NCBI RefSeq assembly: GCF_003024195.1
Contig: NZ_KZ679044.1
Coordinates: 378,537 to 442,536, forward strand
Direction of reading: 5' to 3'
DNA from: Streptomyces dioscori
Lineage (GTDB): Bacteria > Actinomycetota > Actinomycetes > Streptomycetales > Streptomycetaceae
DNA: 64,000 bases
The stretch's first letter is position 1. The number at the start of each line of letters is the position of its first letter. The notes below the pieces were generated by a model, which saw only the letters and a list, made by a program, of their open reading frames with translations, did no database searches and had not been told where the DNA came from. This document shows, in pieces, positions 16,864 through 24,835 of this stretch. A program made the translations under genes and the position numbers.

Positions 16864-17589
16864 ATGACGCGCGCGGGCCACACGCACGACGTACAGGACG
16901 GCACGTACGGCACGCGGTACGACGCTCCGGCCGTGACCACGGCCGGGCTGCCCGGCTGGCTGGACCCGGTGGTGCGCGCCGTCGAGACGGTCCAGCCCCG
17001 CCAGTTGAGCCGTTTCCTGCCGCCGGAGGACGGCGCGGGACGCCAGTCGGCCGTCCTGATCCTGTTCGGTGAGGGCGAGCGCGGCCCCGAACTGCTGCTC
17101 ATGGAGCGCGCCACCTCGCTCAGATCGCACGCGGGACAGCCGTCCTTCCCCGGGGGCTCCCTCGACCCCGAGGACGGGGACCCGCAGGCCGACGGGCCGC
17201 TGCGGGCCGCCCTGCGCGAGGCCGAGGAGGAGACCGGGCTCGACCCCCGGGGCGTCCAGCTCTTCGGCGTGCTCCCGAAGCTCTACATCCCGGTGAGCGG
17301 CTTCGTCGTGACCCCCGTCCTCGGCTGGTGGCGCGAGCCGACACCGGTCGACGCGGTCGACCTGAACGAGACCGCGAGGGTCTTCACGGTGCCCGTGGCG
17401 GATCTCACGGATCCGGCCAACCGCGCGACGGCGGTCCACCCCAGTGGCCACCGAGGTCCGGCATTCCTGGTCGAATCGGCCCTGGTGTGGGGCTTCACAG
17501 CCGGAATCATCGACCGCCTGCTGCACTACGCCGACTGGGAGCGCCCCTGGGACCACGACAAGCAGGTCCCGCTCGACTGGCGCGCATGA
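16864..17589 (+). CDS. Nudix hydrolase, CoA pyrophosphatase type
   Basis: The 241-residue protein carries LLMERATSLRSHAGQPSFPGG, the UPF0035 signature of CoA diphosphatases that precedes the Nudix box, then LRAALREAEEETGL as the metal-binding box. It is predicted to split CoA or its derivatives into phosphopantetheine and ADP. The ATG at 16864 was preferred because GGGGG precedes it; GTG 16858 is an alternative. It follows nth by 79 bases and may share its transcript. Confidence 0.85.
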   Translation: MTRAGHTHDVQDGTYGTRYDAPAVTTAGLPGWLDPVVRAVETVQPRQLSRFLPPEDGAGRQSAVLILFGEGERGPELLLMERATSLRSHAGQPSFPGGSLDPEDGDPQADGPLRAALREAEEETGLDPRGVQLFGVLPKLYIPVSGFVVTPVLGWWREPTPVDAVDLNETARVFTVPVADLTDPANRATAVHPSGHRGPAFLVESALVWGFTAGIIDRLLHYADWERPWDHDKQVPLDWRA

Positions 17590-17709
17590 CAGGGTGGCCT
17601 CTGTGCTGTGTCTTCCCGGGAGGCTCCGTGTCCCCCTGCCGCTGCGCGGCGGGCCGGCCCCCCGGCCAGGACGTGGCTACCGCAAAGTGATGAGGCGAGG
17701 CTTGAAGCA

Positions 17710-18909
17710 GTGAACGTGCTGGACATCCTGTTGCTGGTCGCCGCCGTGTGGTTCGCGATCGTCGGCTATCGCCAGGGGTTCGTCGTCGGCATCCTGTCGG
17801 TGATCGGTTTCCTGGGCGGTGGCCTCGTCGCCGTCTACCTCCTGCCCGTCGTCTGGGGCGCGGTGACGGACGACGCGAAGGTCGGTACGACCGCCGCCGT
17901 CGTCGCCGTGGTCGTGGTGATCGTCTGCGCCTCCGTCGGCCAGGCCCTCACCACCCACCTGGGCAACAAGCTGCGCCGGTACATCACCTGGTCGCCGGCC
18001 CGCGCCCTGGACGCCACGGGCGGCTCCCTCGTCAACGTAGTGGCGATGCTCCTCGTGGCCTGGCTGATCGGCTCGGCCCTCGCCGGTACGACGCTGCCGA
18101 CGCTCGGCAAGGAGGTCCGCGGCTCCAAGGTGCTCCTCGGAGTGGCGCGGGCCCTGCCCGCCCAGGCCGACACCTGGTTCGACGGCTTCTCCTCGGTCCT
18201 CGCACGGAACGGCTTCCCGCAGGTCTTCAGCCCCTTCTCGGACGAGCAGATCGCCCCGGTGCCGGATCCCGACCCGGCCCTCGCGACGAGCCCGGTCGCC
18301 ACCCGCGCCCAGCGCTCCATCGTCAAGGTCACCGGCACCGCCCAGAGCTGCGGCAAGGTCCTCGAAGGCACCGGCTTCGTCTTCGGACAGCGCCGCGTGA
18401 TGACCAACGCGCACGTGGTGGGCGGGGTGGACGAGCCCTACGTCCAGATAGGCGGCGAGGGCAGGCGGCTCGCCGCGAAGGTCGTGCTCTACGACTGGGA
18501 GCGCGACATCGCCGTACTCGACGTGCCCGAACTGCAGGCACCCGTCCTGCAGTTCTCCTCCCGGCCGGCGGTCCGGTCGGACGGCGCGATCGTCGCGGGC
18601 TTCCCGGAGAACGGCTCGTACACGATCAACGCGGCGCGGGTGCGCGGCTCCATCACGGCCAACGGCCCCGACATCTACCACCGGGGCACGGTGAAGCGCG
18701 AGGTGTACTCGCTCTTCGCGACCGTCCGCCAGGGCAACTCCGGCGGCCCGCTGCTCACCCCGGACGGCAAGGTGTACGGCGTGGTGTTCGCGAAGTCCCT
18801 CGACGACCCCGAGACGGGTTACGCGCTGACCGTGGACGAGATCCAGGAGGACATCACCAAGGGCCGCACCGCCAACCAGCAGGTGGACAGCGACAGCTGC
18901 GCGCTCTGA
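17710..18909 (+). CDS. MarP-like membrane serine protease (colicin V domain plus trypsin domain)
   Basis: The 399-residue protein starts at GTG 17710 (VNVLDILLL). Four hydrophobic helices (residues about 4-120) form the colicin V production-type domain. A periplasm-side chymotrypsin-fold protease follows, with His235 in TNAHVV, Asp266 in ERDIAVLD and Ser344 in GNSGGP. Two cysteines (in SCGKVLEG and near the C-terminus) may form a disulfide. The mycobacterial homologue MarP (Rv3671c) is needed for acid and oxidative stress survival and activates a peptidoglycan hydrolase; the same role here is inference. Confidence 0.9.
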   Translation: MNVLDILLLVAAVWFAIVGYRQGFVVGILSVIGFLGGGLVAVYLLPVVWGAVTDDAKVGTTAAVVAVVVVIVCASVGQALTTHLGNKLRRYITWSPARALDATGGSLVNVVAMLLVAWLIGSALAGTTLPTLGKEVRGSKVLLGVARALPAQADTWFDGFSSVLARNGFPQVFSPFSDEQIAPVPDPDPALATSPVATRAQRSIVKVTGTAQSCGKVLEGTGFVFGQRRVMTNAHVVGGVDEPYVQIGGEGRRLAAKVVLYDWERDIAVLDVPELQAPVLQFSSRPAVRSDGAIVAGFPENGSYTINAARVRGSITANGPDIYHRGTVKREVYSLFATVRQGNSGGPLLTPDGKVYGVVFAKSLDDPETGYALTVDEIQEDITKGRTANQQVDSDSCAL

Positions 18910-19001
18910 AACCCGTCACCCGGGTCGTGCGAGTCACCGGTCGGCAAGGGCCACGCGGGTGAAGATCCGAGTGAAGGCCCGAGTGAAAGTCCCCGGGCGG
19001 T

Positions 19002-19181
19002 TCAGCCGCGGGGATGACGCAAACGCGCCGAGACCCACCGGGCCCGGCGCCTGAGAATGTGCGGGATTCCCAGCCGGGGGTCCGTGCCCTGCAACTGCGG
19101 GGCGCCCCTCCGGTGGGAACTCAGCCCGCCGATCGAGCGGCGGTTGCGTGCTGCGTCACTGTAGTCGTGCGTCCAGCCCAT
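19002..19181 (-). CDS. Short 59-residue arginine-rich protein
   Basis: A minus-strand ORF starts at ATG 19181 (MGWTHDYSDAARNRRSIGG) and ends in a strongly basic tail (LRRRARWVSARLRHPRG). I counted 50 of 59 third positions as G or C, which supports a real gene, and it fills an otherwise empty 427-base gap. No good ribosome site is visible. A palindrome matching the LexA core and paired CAATTGG boxes lie 50-100 bases upstream. The family is not recognised; it could be a nucleic-acid-binding small protein. Confidence 0.5.
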   Translation of the reverse strand: MGWTHDYSDAARNRRSIGGLSSHRRGAPQLQGTDPRLGIPHILRRRARWVSARLRHPRG

Positions 19182-19230
19182 ACACCGACGTCTGCCCCAG
19201 CCCCAAGGTCGATAACCGCCCCCACGCCCC

Positions 19231-19259
19231 CCAATTGGCCTATGCGCGAGGCAATTGGC
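19231..19259. repeat. Paired CAATTGG boxes
   Basis: CCAATTGG (19231-19238) and GCAATTGGC (19251-19259) lie 20 bases apart, that is two helical turns, in front of the short minus-strand gene. They could be two binding sites on one DNA face. Confidence 0.35.
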
Positions 19260-19266
19260 GTTCGTA

Positions 19267-19278
19267 GAACAGACGTTC
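19267..19278. promoter_or_regulatory. LexA-box-like palindrome
   Basis: GAACAGACGTTC fits GAAC-N4-GTTC, the core of actinobacterial LexA (SOS) boxes, though the flanks (TA and CT) are not the preferred TC/GA. It lies 86 bases upstream of the start at 19181. About one such match is expected by chance in a window of this size. Confidence 0.3.
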
Positions 19279-19336
19279 CTGGGACCCGAGTGACGCACGG
19301 GGCGACAACCCCCACGACCGGCCCTCCGAGGCGGTC

Positions 19337-20302
19337 TCAGCGGTCCGGCTCGGGGTCCTTCAGCCAGTTCACCAATTCGGTGGAGAACGCCACGGGGTCC
19401 TCCTCGTGCGGGAAGTGCCCGAGCCCGTCGAACAGCCGCCAGCGGTACGGAGCTTCGACGTACTCCCCGGACCCCGCCGCACTGCGCGTGCGCATCACCG
19501 GATCGAGCGATCCGTGCAGATGCAGCGTAGGCACCCGCACCGGCCGCTTCATGCGCCGGTTGAACTGGATGCCGTCCGGACGGGCCATCGAGCGGACCAT
19601 CCACCGGTAGGGCTCGACCGAGCAGTGCGCGGTCGAGGGGATCAGCATCGCCCGCCGGTAGGCCTCCACGACGTCGTCCTCCGGCAGCCGCGGCCCCGAC
19701 CAGTCCCGGATGAGCCGGCCGACCAGGGCGCCCTCGTCGGCGATCAGTTGGCGCTCCGGGATCCAGGGCCGCTGAAAGCCCCAGACGTACGAACCGGCCG
19801 CGGTCTGCTTCATGTCCGAGAGCATCGCCGAGCGCCAGCGCCGGGGATGCGGCATGGAGGACACCACGAGCCTGCGCACCAGCTTGGGACGCATCACGGC
19901 CGCCGTCCACGCCAGATAGCCGCCCAGGTCATGGCCGACCAGCGCGGCGTCGGGCTCACCGAGGGACCGTACGACCCCGGTGATGTCGAGCGCGAGGTTC
20001 GCGGGGTCGTAGCCGCGCGGGGTGCGGTCGCTGCCGCCGACGCCCCGCAGGTCCATGGCGACCGCGCGGAAACCCGCGTCGGCAAGCGCGACCAGCTGGT
20101 GCCGCCAGGCCCACCAGAACTGCGGGAAGCCGTGCAGCAGCAGGACCAGCGGCCCGTCACCCATCTCGGCGATGTGGAAGCGCGCCCCGTTCGCGGCGAC
20201 ATCCCGGTGGATCACCTCTTTGGCGCCGGGCACGTCGAGCCGGACCACAGAGGTGGGTTGCGCCGAGGATGGTTGCCCCGCAGGGAGGGAGGAGCCCGTC
20301 AT
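19337..20302 (-). CDS. Alpha/beta hydrolase, epoxide-hydrolase-like
   Basis: The 321-residue protein has the alpha/beta hydrolase core: oxyanion motif LHGFPQFWWAW, LRGVGGSDRT, nucleophile elbow GHDLGGYLAW with Asp as nucleophile, and a final GLGHFPHEEDP with the catalytic His. An Asp nucleophile and an HGFP motif fit the epoxide hydrolase/haloalkane dehalogenase group. Cytosolic; the substrate is unknown. Its start overlaps the stop of the holin-like gene by 4 bases (ATGA), so both form one transcript. Confidence 0.85.
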   Translation of the reverse strand: MTGSSLPAGQPSSAQPTSVVRLDVPGAKEVIHRDVAANGARFHIAEMGDGPLVLLLHGFPQFWWAWRHQLVALADAGFRAVAMDLRGVGGSDRTPRGYDPANLALDITGVVRSLGEPDAALVGHDLGGYLAWTAAVMRPKLVRRLVVSSMPHPRRWRSAMLSDMKQTAAGSYVWGFQRPWIPERQLIADEGALVGRLIRDWSGPRLPEDDVVEAYRRAMLIPSTAHCSVEPYRWMVRSMARPDGIQFNRRMKRPVRVPTLHLHGSLDPVMRTRSAAGSGEYVEAPYRWRLFDGLGHFPHEEDPVAFSTELVNWLKDPEPDR

Positions 20303-20787
20303 GAGGACGAGCGTGTCACAGCCTCGACCCCGTCACCGACCCGGTACACCGTGGTCATCTCACGGGGGTGCGGCTTCACGTTCTGCAGTACGGCCGCCGA
20401 TTCCTTGACCGAGGCCGCCGTCTTCTGCGGGCCCTTGCCCTTCTTGGCCTTCTTCGCGAAGACCACACCGATCAGCGCGAGGACCGCGGCCACCAGCACG
20501 TTCGCGGCGAACGACAGCAGGAAGCAGACGGCCATGTTCCAGCCGCTCCAGGTGCGGATGCCGTACGCCAGGGCGAAGCTCAGCATCGGCAGGGAGAAGA
20601 TCAGTACCGCGCCGGCCGCGCTGAACGCGCCACCGCCGACCGCCCCGCGCTTGACGTCCCGCTTGAGCTGCGCCTTCGCCAGTGCGATCTCGTCGTGCAC
20701 CAGCGCGGACATCTCGGTCGTCGCCGAGGCGACCAGCTGGCCGATGCTGCGTTCGGCGCCGACCGGGCTGCCGTCGGGTGCGCTCAT
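20299..20787 (-). CDS. Phage holin family membrane protein (DUF1469 type)
   Basis: The 162-residue protein has an amphipathic N-terminal region (GQLVASATTEMSALVHDEI), two closely spaced transmembrane helices (about 55-77 and 83-110), then a Lys-rich cytoplasmic tail. This is the Phage_holin_3_6/DUF1469 pattern found in many actinobacteria on the chromosome, where it is not part of a prophage. AGGGAGAAC stands directly before ATG 20787. It is the first gene of a pair with the alpha/beta hydrolase. Confidence 0.85.
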   Translation of the reverse strand: MSAPDGSPVGAERSIGQLVASATTEMSALVHDEIALAKAQLKRDVKRGAVGGGAFSAAGAVLIFSLPMLSFALAYGIRTWSGWNMAVCFLLSFAANVLVAAVLALIGVVFAKKAKKGKGPQKTAASVKESAAVLQNVKPHPREMTTVYRVGDGVEAVTRSSS

Positions 20788-20914
20788 CGCGTTCTCCCTG
20801 TTGTCTTGGTTGTCTTGTTTGTCGTGGCGCCGTTGTCCTGGCGGTCCGGATGTGCCGGCCGGTGGTATCGGACCGTCAGGTCCTGGCCGTACGTTTCGGA
20901 CCGTGTGTGTCAGA

Positions 20915-22339
20915 TCATGCCGGACCGTCGTGCTCCACGCCTGCCCCGCCCGTCACTTCGGCAAGCCTTCGGTGTTCGGCGGCCTTGCGCTCGTAGATCT
21001 CGGCCATGCGCAGGTGGTAGGCCGGATCGTCCTGCTCGTACACGTCGGGGACGCCCGAGAGGTCCTCGTCGCGCTCCTCCTGCTCCCACAGCGCGCGGTA
21101 CCTGGCGTTGCGCATCTTCAGCAGCACGCCCGACACGACGGTCGCGATCAGGGAGCCCGTCAGGACGGCGGCCTTCACACCGTCGCCGAGCGACGGGTCG
21201 TCCGCGAAGGCGAGTTCGCCGATGAGCAGGGACACGGTGAAGCCGATGCCCGCGAGACAGGCCACCGCGAAGACGTCCGGCCAGGCGAGGTCGTCGGAGA
21301 GCGACGCACTGGTGAAGCGGGCCGTCAGCCAGGTACCGCCGAAGATCCCGACCGCCTTGCCGACGACGAGGCCGAGGACGACCCCGAGGGTCTCCGGCTG
21401 GGTGAACACCTCGCCGAGCGCGCCGCCCGACACCGCGACCCCGGCGCTGAACAGCGCGAACAGCGGTACGGCGAGGCCCGCCGACAGGGGACGTACGAGA
21501 TGTGCGACCTGTTCGCCCGGTGAGTGCTCCTCGCCCGCGCGGGTGGTGCAGCGCAGCATCAGGCCCATCGCGACGCCGGCGACGGTGGCGTGGATGCCGC
21601 TGTTGTACATCAGGCCCCAGACGACCAGCGCGAGCGGCACGTACACGTACCAGCCGCGTACGCCCTTTCTGAGCAGCAGCCAGAAGACGGCGAGGCCGAC
21701 GACGGAGCCGCCGAGCGCGGCGAAGTCCAGGTCGTCGGTGAAGAAGACCGCGATGATCAGGATCGCGAAGAGGTCGTCGACGACGGCGAGGGTCAGCAGG
21801 AAAGCACGCAGGGCGCTCGGCAGCGACGTACCGAGGACGGCGAGGACGGCGAGCGCGAAGGCGATGTCCGTCGCGGTGGGTACGGCCCAGCCGGCGAGCG
21901 AGCCGCCGCCGGTGACGCCGACCAGGGTGTAGACCAGTGCGGGCATGACCATGCCGCAGAGCGCGGCGACGACGGGCAGCGCGGCGGCCCGCGGGTCCTT
22001 GAGATCGCCCGCGACCAGTTCGCGCTTGAGCTCGATGCCGGCGACGAAGAAGAAGACCGCGAGAAGTCCGTCGGCGGCCCAGTGCTCGACGGAGAGGTTC
22101 AGACCGAGTGCGGCGGGTCCGACGTGGAAGTCGCGGACAGCCTCGTAACTCTCCCGCAGGGGGGTGTTCGCCCAGATCAGCGCGGCGACGGCGGCGACGA
22201 GCAGGAGGACGCCGCCGACCGTCTCCGTGCGCAGCGCGTCCGCGACGAAGGTCCGCTCGGGCAGCGAGAGCCGTGCGAGGGCCTTGCGGTTCTTGGCGGC
22301 CTGACGGTCATCGCCTGGCTGGGGGGTGGGCGCGGGCAC
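20915..22339 (-). CDS. nhaA: Na+/H+ antiporter NhaA
   Basis: The 474-residue, roughly 12-helix membrane protein has the NhaA signatures PTATDIAFALAVLAVLG and LTLAVVDDLFAI; the paired Asp of the VDD motif are the ion-binding residues. It exports Na+ in exchange for H+ and helps keep cytosolic pH. The GTG at 22339 was chosen because GGAGG lies 8 bases before it; the longer ORF to 22375 lacks a ribosome site. A C-terminal cytoplasmic tail of about 60 charged residues follows the last helix. A CACGTA-TT-TACGTG palindrome lies about 107 bases upstream. Confidence 0.93.
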   Translation of the reverse strand: MPAPTPQPGDDRQAAKNRKALARLSLPERTFVADALRTETVGGVLLLVAAVAALIWANTPLRESYEAVRDFHVGPAALGLNLSVEHWAADGLLAVFFFVAGIELKRELVAGDLKDPRAAALPVVAALCGMVMPALVYTLVGVTGGGSLAGWAVPTATDIAFALAVLAVLGTSLPSALRAFLLTLAVVDDLFAILIIAVFFTDDLDFAALGGSVVGLAVFWLLLRKGVRGWYVYVPLALVVWGLMYNSGIHATVAGVAMGLMLRCTTRAGEEHSPGEQVAHLVRPLSAGLAVPLFALFSAGVAVSGGALGEVFTQPETLGVVLGLVVGKAVGIFGGTWLTARFTSASLSDDLAWPDVFAVACLAGIGFTVSLLIGELAFADDPSLGDGVKAAVLTGSLIATVVSGVLLKMRNARYRALWEQEERDEDLSGVPDVYEQDDPAYHLRMAEIYERKAAEHRRLAEVTGGAGVEHDGPA

Positions 22340-22445
22340 GGGGTCGACCTCCGGTCGGTGGGCAGGGCAGAGCACATGCCGACCAGACTTCCCGGCGCAC
22401 CTATGGAAAACTCCGGGCTCTTTCGGACCCCGGACGTCGTGTTGT

Positions 22446-22459
22446 CACGTATTTACGTG
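22446..22459. promoter_or_regulatory. Palindrome upstream of nhaA
   Basis: CACGTATTTACGTG is a perfect 6-2-6 palindrome in the nhaA upstream region, in a local AT-rich pocket. It is a candidate operator with no known owner. Confidence 0.35.
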
Positions 22460-22476
22460 TTTCGCAGCCTACCCGT

Positions 22477-22527
22477 GATCGAGAAGGGGCACCCGGCGGG
22501 TCCGCCACCGGGTGCCCTTTCTCGATC
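22477..22527 (-). terminator. Terminator after acsA
   Basis: Positions 22477-22496 pair with 22508-22527 over 20 bp, with a single G-T pair and an 11-nt loop. It lies 67 bases beyond the acsA stop and shields nhaA. Confidence 0.85.
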
Positions 22528-22530
22528 CGT

Positions 22531-22584
22531 GTCCGTACGGGACCTGGTCCTCGTCCGTACGAGACCTGTGTCCGCGTCCGTACG
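22531..22584. repeat. Three GTCCGTACG repeats behind acsA
   Basis: GTCCGTACG occurs at 22531, 22553 and 22576 with related bases after it (GRGACCTG in the first two). The spacings are 22 and 23 bases, about two helical turns. They lie between the acsA stop and its terminator. Confidence 0.6.
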
Positions 22585-22593
22585 GGGTTTGCC

Positions 22594-24552
22594 TCAGTCC
22601 TCGCTGGACGCCGCGGGGAGCTTCGTCTGGATGAGGTCCATGACGGTGGAGTCGGTCAGCGTGGTGACGTCACCCAGCTGGCGGTTCTCCGCGACGTCGC
22701 GCAGCAGCCGGCGCATGATCTTGCCGGAGCGGGTCTTCGGCAGCTCGGCCACCGGCAGGATCCGCTTGGGCTTGGCGATCGGGCCGAGGGTCTTGCCGAC
22801 GTGGTTGCGCAGCTCTCCCACGAGGGTCTCGGTCTCCGACGCGGAACCGCGCAGGATCACGAAGGCCACGATCGCCTGGCCGGTCGTCTCGTCGGCCGCG
22901 CCCACGACGGCCGCCTCGGCGACCGACGGGTGCGAGACGAGTGCCGATTCGACCTCGGTGGTCGAGATGTTGTGCCCGGACACGAGCATCACGTCGTCCA
23001 CCCGGCCGAGCAGCCAGATGTCGCCGTCGTCGTCCTTCTTGGCACCGTCGCCCGCGAAGTACTTGCCCTCGAAACGCGACCAGTAGGTGTCGATGTACCG
23101 CTGGTCGTCGCCCCAGATGGTGCGCAGCATCGACGGCCACGGCTCGGTCAGGACGAGATAACCGCCGCCACCGTCGGGGACCTCGCGCGCCTCGTCGTCG
23201 ACGACCGTCGCCGAGATGCCCGGCAGCGCCCGCTGCGCGGAGCCCGGCTTGGTCTCGGTGACGCCCGGCAGCGGCGAGATCATCATCGCGCCGGTCTCGG
23301 TCTGCCACCAGGTGTCCACGATGGGGGTGCGGTCGCCGCCGATGTGCTTGCGGTACCAGATCCACGCCTCGGGGTTGATCGGCTCACCGACCGAGCCGAG
23401 GACCCGCAGGCTCGACAGGTCGAACTTCGCGGGGATGTCGTCGCCCCACTTCATGAACGTCCTGATGGCCGTCGGGGCGGTGTAGAGGATCGTCACGCCG
23501 TACTTCTGGACGATCTCCCAGAAGCGCCCCTGGTGCGGGGTGTCGGGCGTGCCCTCGTACATCACCTGCGTCGCGCCGTTCGCCAGCGGTCCGTACGTGA
23601 TGTAGGAGTGCCCGGTGACCCAGCCGATGTCGGCGGTGCACCAGTAGACGTCGGTCTCCGGCTTGAGGTCGAAGACGGAGTGGTGCGTGTACGCGGCCTG
23701 GGTGAGGTAGCCGCCGGAGGTGTGCAGGATGCCCTTGGGCTTACCCGTCGTCCCCGAGGTGTAGAGGATGAACAGCGGGTGCTCGGCGTCGAACGCCTCG
23801 GGCGTGTGCTCGGCGGACTGCTTCTGCGTGATCTCGTGCCACCACACGTCGCGGCCCTCGGTCCACGCGACGTCCTGGCCCGTACGCCGTACGACGAGGA
23901 CCTTGGCCACGCCGTCGACCCGGGAGACCGCCTCGTCCACGGCCGGCTTGAGCGCGGCGGGCTTGCCGCGGCGGTAACCGCCATCCGAGGTGATGACCAG
24001 CTTGGCGTCGGCGTCCTGGATGCGGGTGGCGATGGCGTCGGCGGAGAAGCCGCCGAAGACGACCGAGTGCGCGGCGCCGATGCGGGCGCAGGCCAGCATC
24101 GAGATGACGGCCTCGGGGATCATCGGCAGATAGACGGCGACCCGGTCGCCCTTCTCGACCCCCAGCTCGGTGAGGGCGTTGGCCGCGCGTGAGACCTCGT
24201 CCTTCAGCTCGGCGTAGGTGATGGCACGGCTGTCACCGGGCTCACCCTCGAAGTGGATGGCCACCCGGTCGCCGTGGCCGGCCTCGACATGCCGGTCCAC
24301 GCAGTTGTACGCGACGTTGAGCCTGCCGTCCTGGAACCACTTCGCGAACGGAGGGTTCGACCAGTCCAGGGTCTCGGTCGGCTCGGTGGCCCAGGTCAGC
24401 CGGCGGGCCTGCTCGGCCCAGAAACCGAGCCTGTCAGCCTTGGCCTGCTCGTACGCCTCCGCGGTGACGTTGGCATTCGCGGCCAGGTCGGCGGGCGGCG
24501 CGAACCTGCGTTCTTCCTTGAGCAGGTTGGAGAGGGAGGACGGCTCACTCAT
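22594..24552 (-). CDS. acsA: Acetyl-CoA synthetase
   Basis: The 652-residue AMP-forming ligase makes acetyl-CoA from acetate, ATP and CoA. Motifs in order: the adenylate-forming loop YTSGTTGKPKG, WWQTETG, and the C-terminal SGKIMRR whose Lys611 is the residue reversibly acetylated in known Acs enzymes. Length is standard. ATG 24552 follows GAGGAGGGGGAAGT. A 16-codon ORF with its own ribosome site ends in an ATGA overlap with this start, so translation is probably coupled. A strong hairpin ends the transcript. Confidence 0.96.
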   Translation of the reverse strand: MSEPSSLSNLLKEERRFAPPADLAANANVTAEAYEQAKADRLGFWAEQARRLTWATEPTETLDWSNPPFAKWFQDGRLNVAYNCVDRHVEAGHGDRVAIHFEGEPGDSRAITYAELKDEVSRAANALTELGVEKGDRVAVYLPMIPEAVISMLACARIGAAHSVVFGGFSADAIATRIQDADAKLVITSDGGYRRGKPAALKPAVDEAVSRVDGVAKVLVVRRTGQDVAWTEGRDVWWHEITQKQSAEHTPEAFDAEHPLFILYTSGTTGKPKGILHTSGGYLTQAAYTHHSVFDLKPETDVYWCTADIGWVTGHSYITYGPLANGATQVMYEGTPDTPHQGRFWEIVQKYGVTILYTAPTAIRTFMKWGDDIPAKFDLSSLRVLGSVGEPINPEAWIWYRKHIGGDRTPIVDTWWQTETGAMMISPLPGVTETKPGSAQRALPGISATVVDDEAREVPDGGGGYLVLTEPWPSMLRTIWGDDQRYIDTYWSRFEGKYFAGDGAKKDDDGDIWLLGRVDDVMLVSGHNISTTEVESALVSHPSVAEAAVVGAADETTGQAIVAFVILRGSASETETLVGELRNHVGKTLGPIAKPKRILPVAELPKTRSGKIMRRLLRDVAENRQLGDVTTLTDSTVMDLIQTKLPAASSED

Positions 24553-24599
24553 ACTTCCCCCTCCTCGCTCAGCAGGTCGGCCAGGCTTTCGTTGCTCAC
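24549..24599 (-). CDS. 16-residue leader ORF coupled to acsA
   Basis: GTG 24599 has AAGGGAG five bases upstream and encodes 16 residues (VSNESLADLLSEEGEV), with its TGA overlapping the acsA ATG. The peptide resembles the acsA start (SSLSNLLKEE), as if the original N-terminus had been duplicated or shifted in frame and a new start recruited. The arrangement would let acsA translation depend on leader translation. Whether the peptide itself matters is unknown. Confidence 0.5.
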   Translation of the reverse strand: MSNESLADLLSEEGEV

Positions 24600-24835
24600 G
24601 ACATCTCCCTTGCGGTGCTGTGCCAGGGGCGCCCGTTGTGTCCCGGGCCACAGCTCATCAGACGCGGGCCCCTGGTGACAAGGGCCGTCCGAGAATTGGT
24701 TTAGACCTGTGTGCCGGATCGGGTGCGCGGGATCCTGTGTGCGTGTGGCCTGCCCGCCGAAACGGGCGGCCACACGTGTGCACGGACGAGGGAAGGGAGC
24801 GGTTCAGGCGCGGGGTGTCGCGCGGTGCCGACGCG

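Noticed and set aside
20299..20787. Holin-family gene as evidence of a prophage
   Set aside because: No other phage genes are near. This DUF1469-type gene is a common chromosomal actinobacterial gene, here coupled to a hydrolase.
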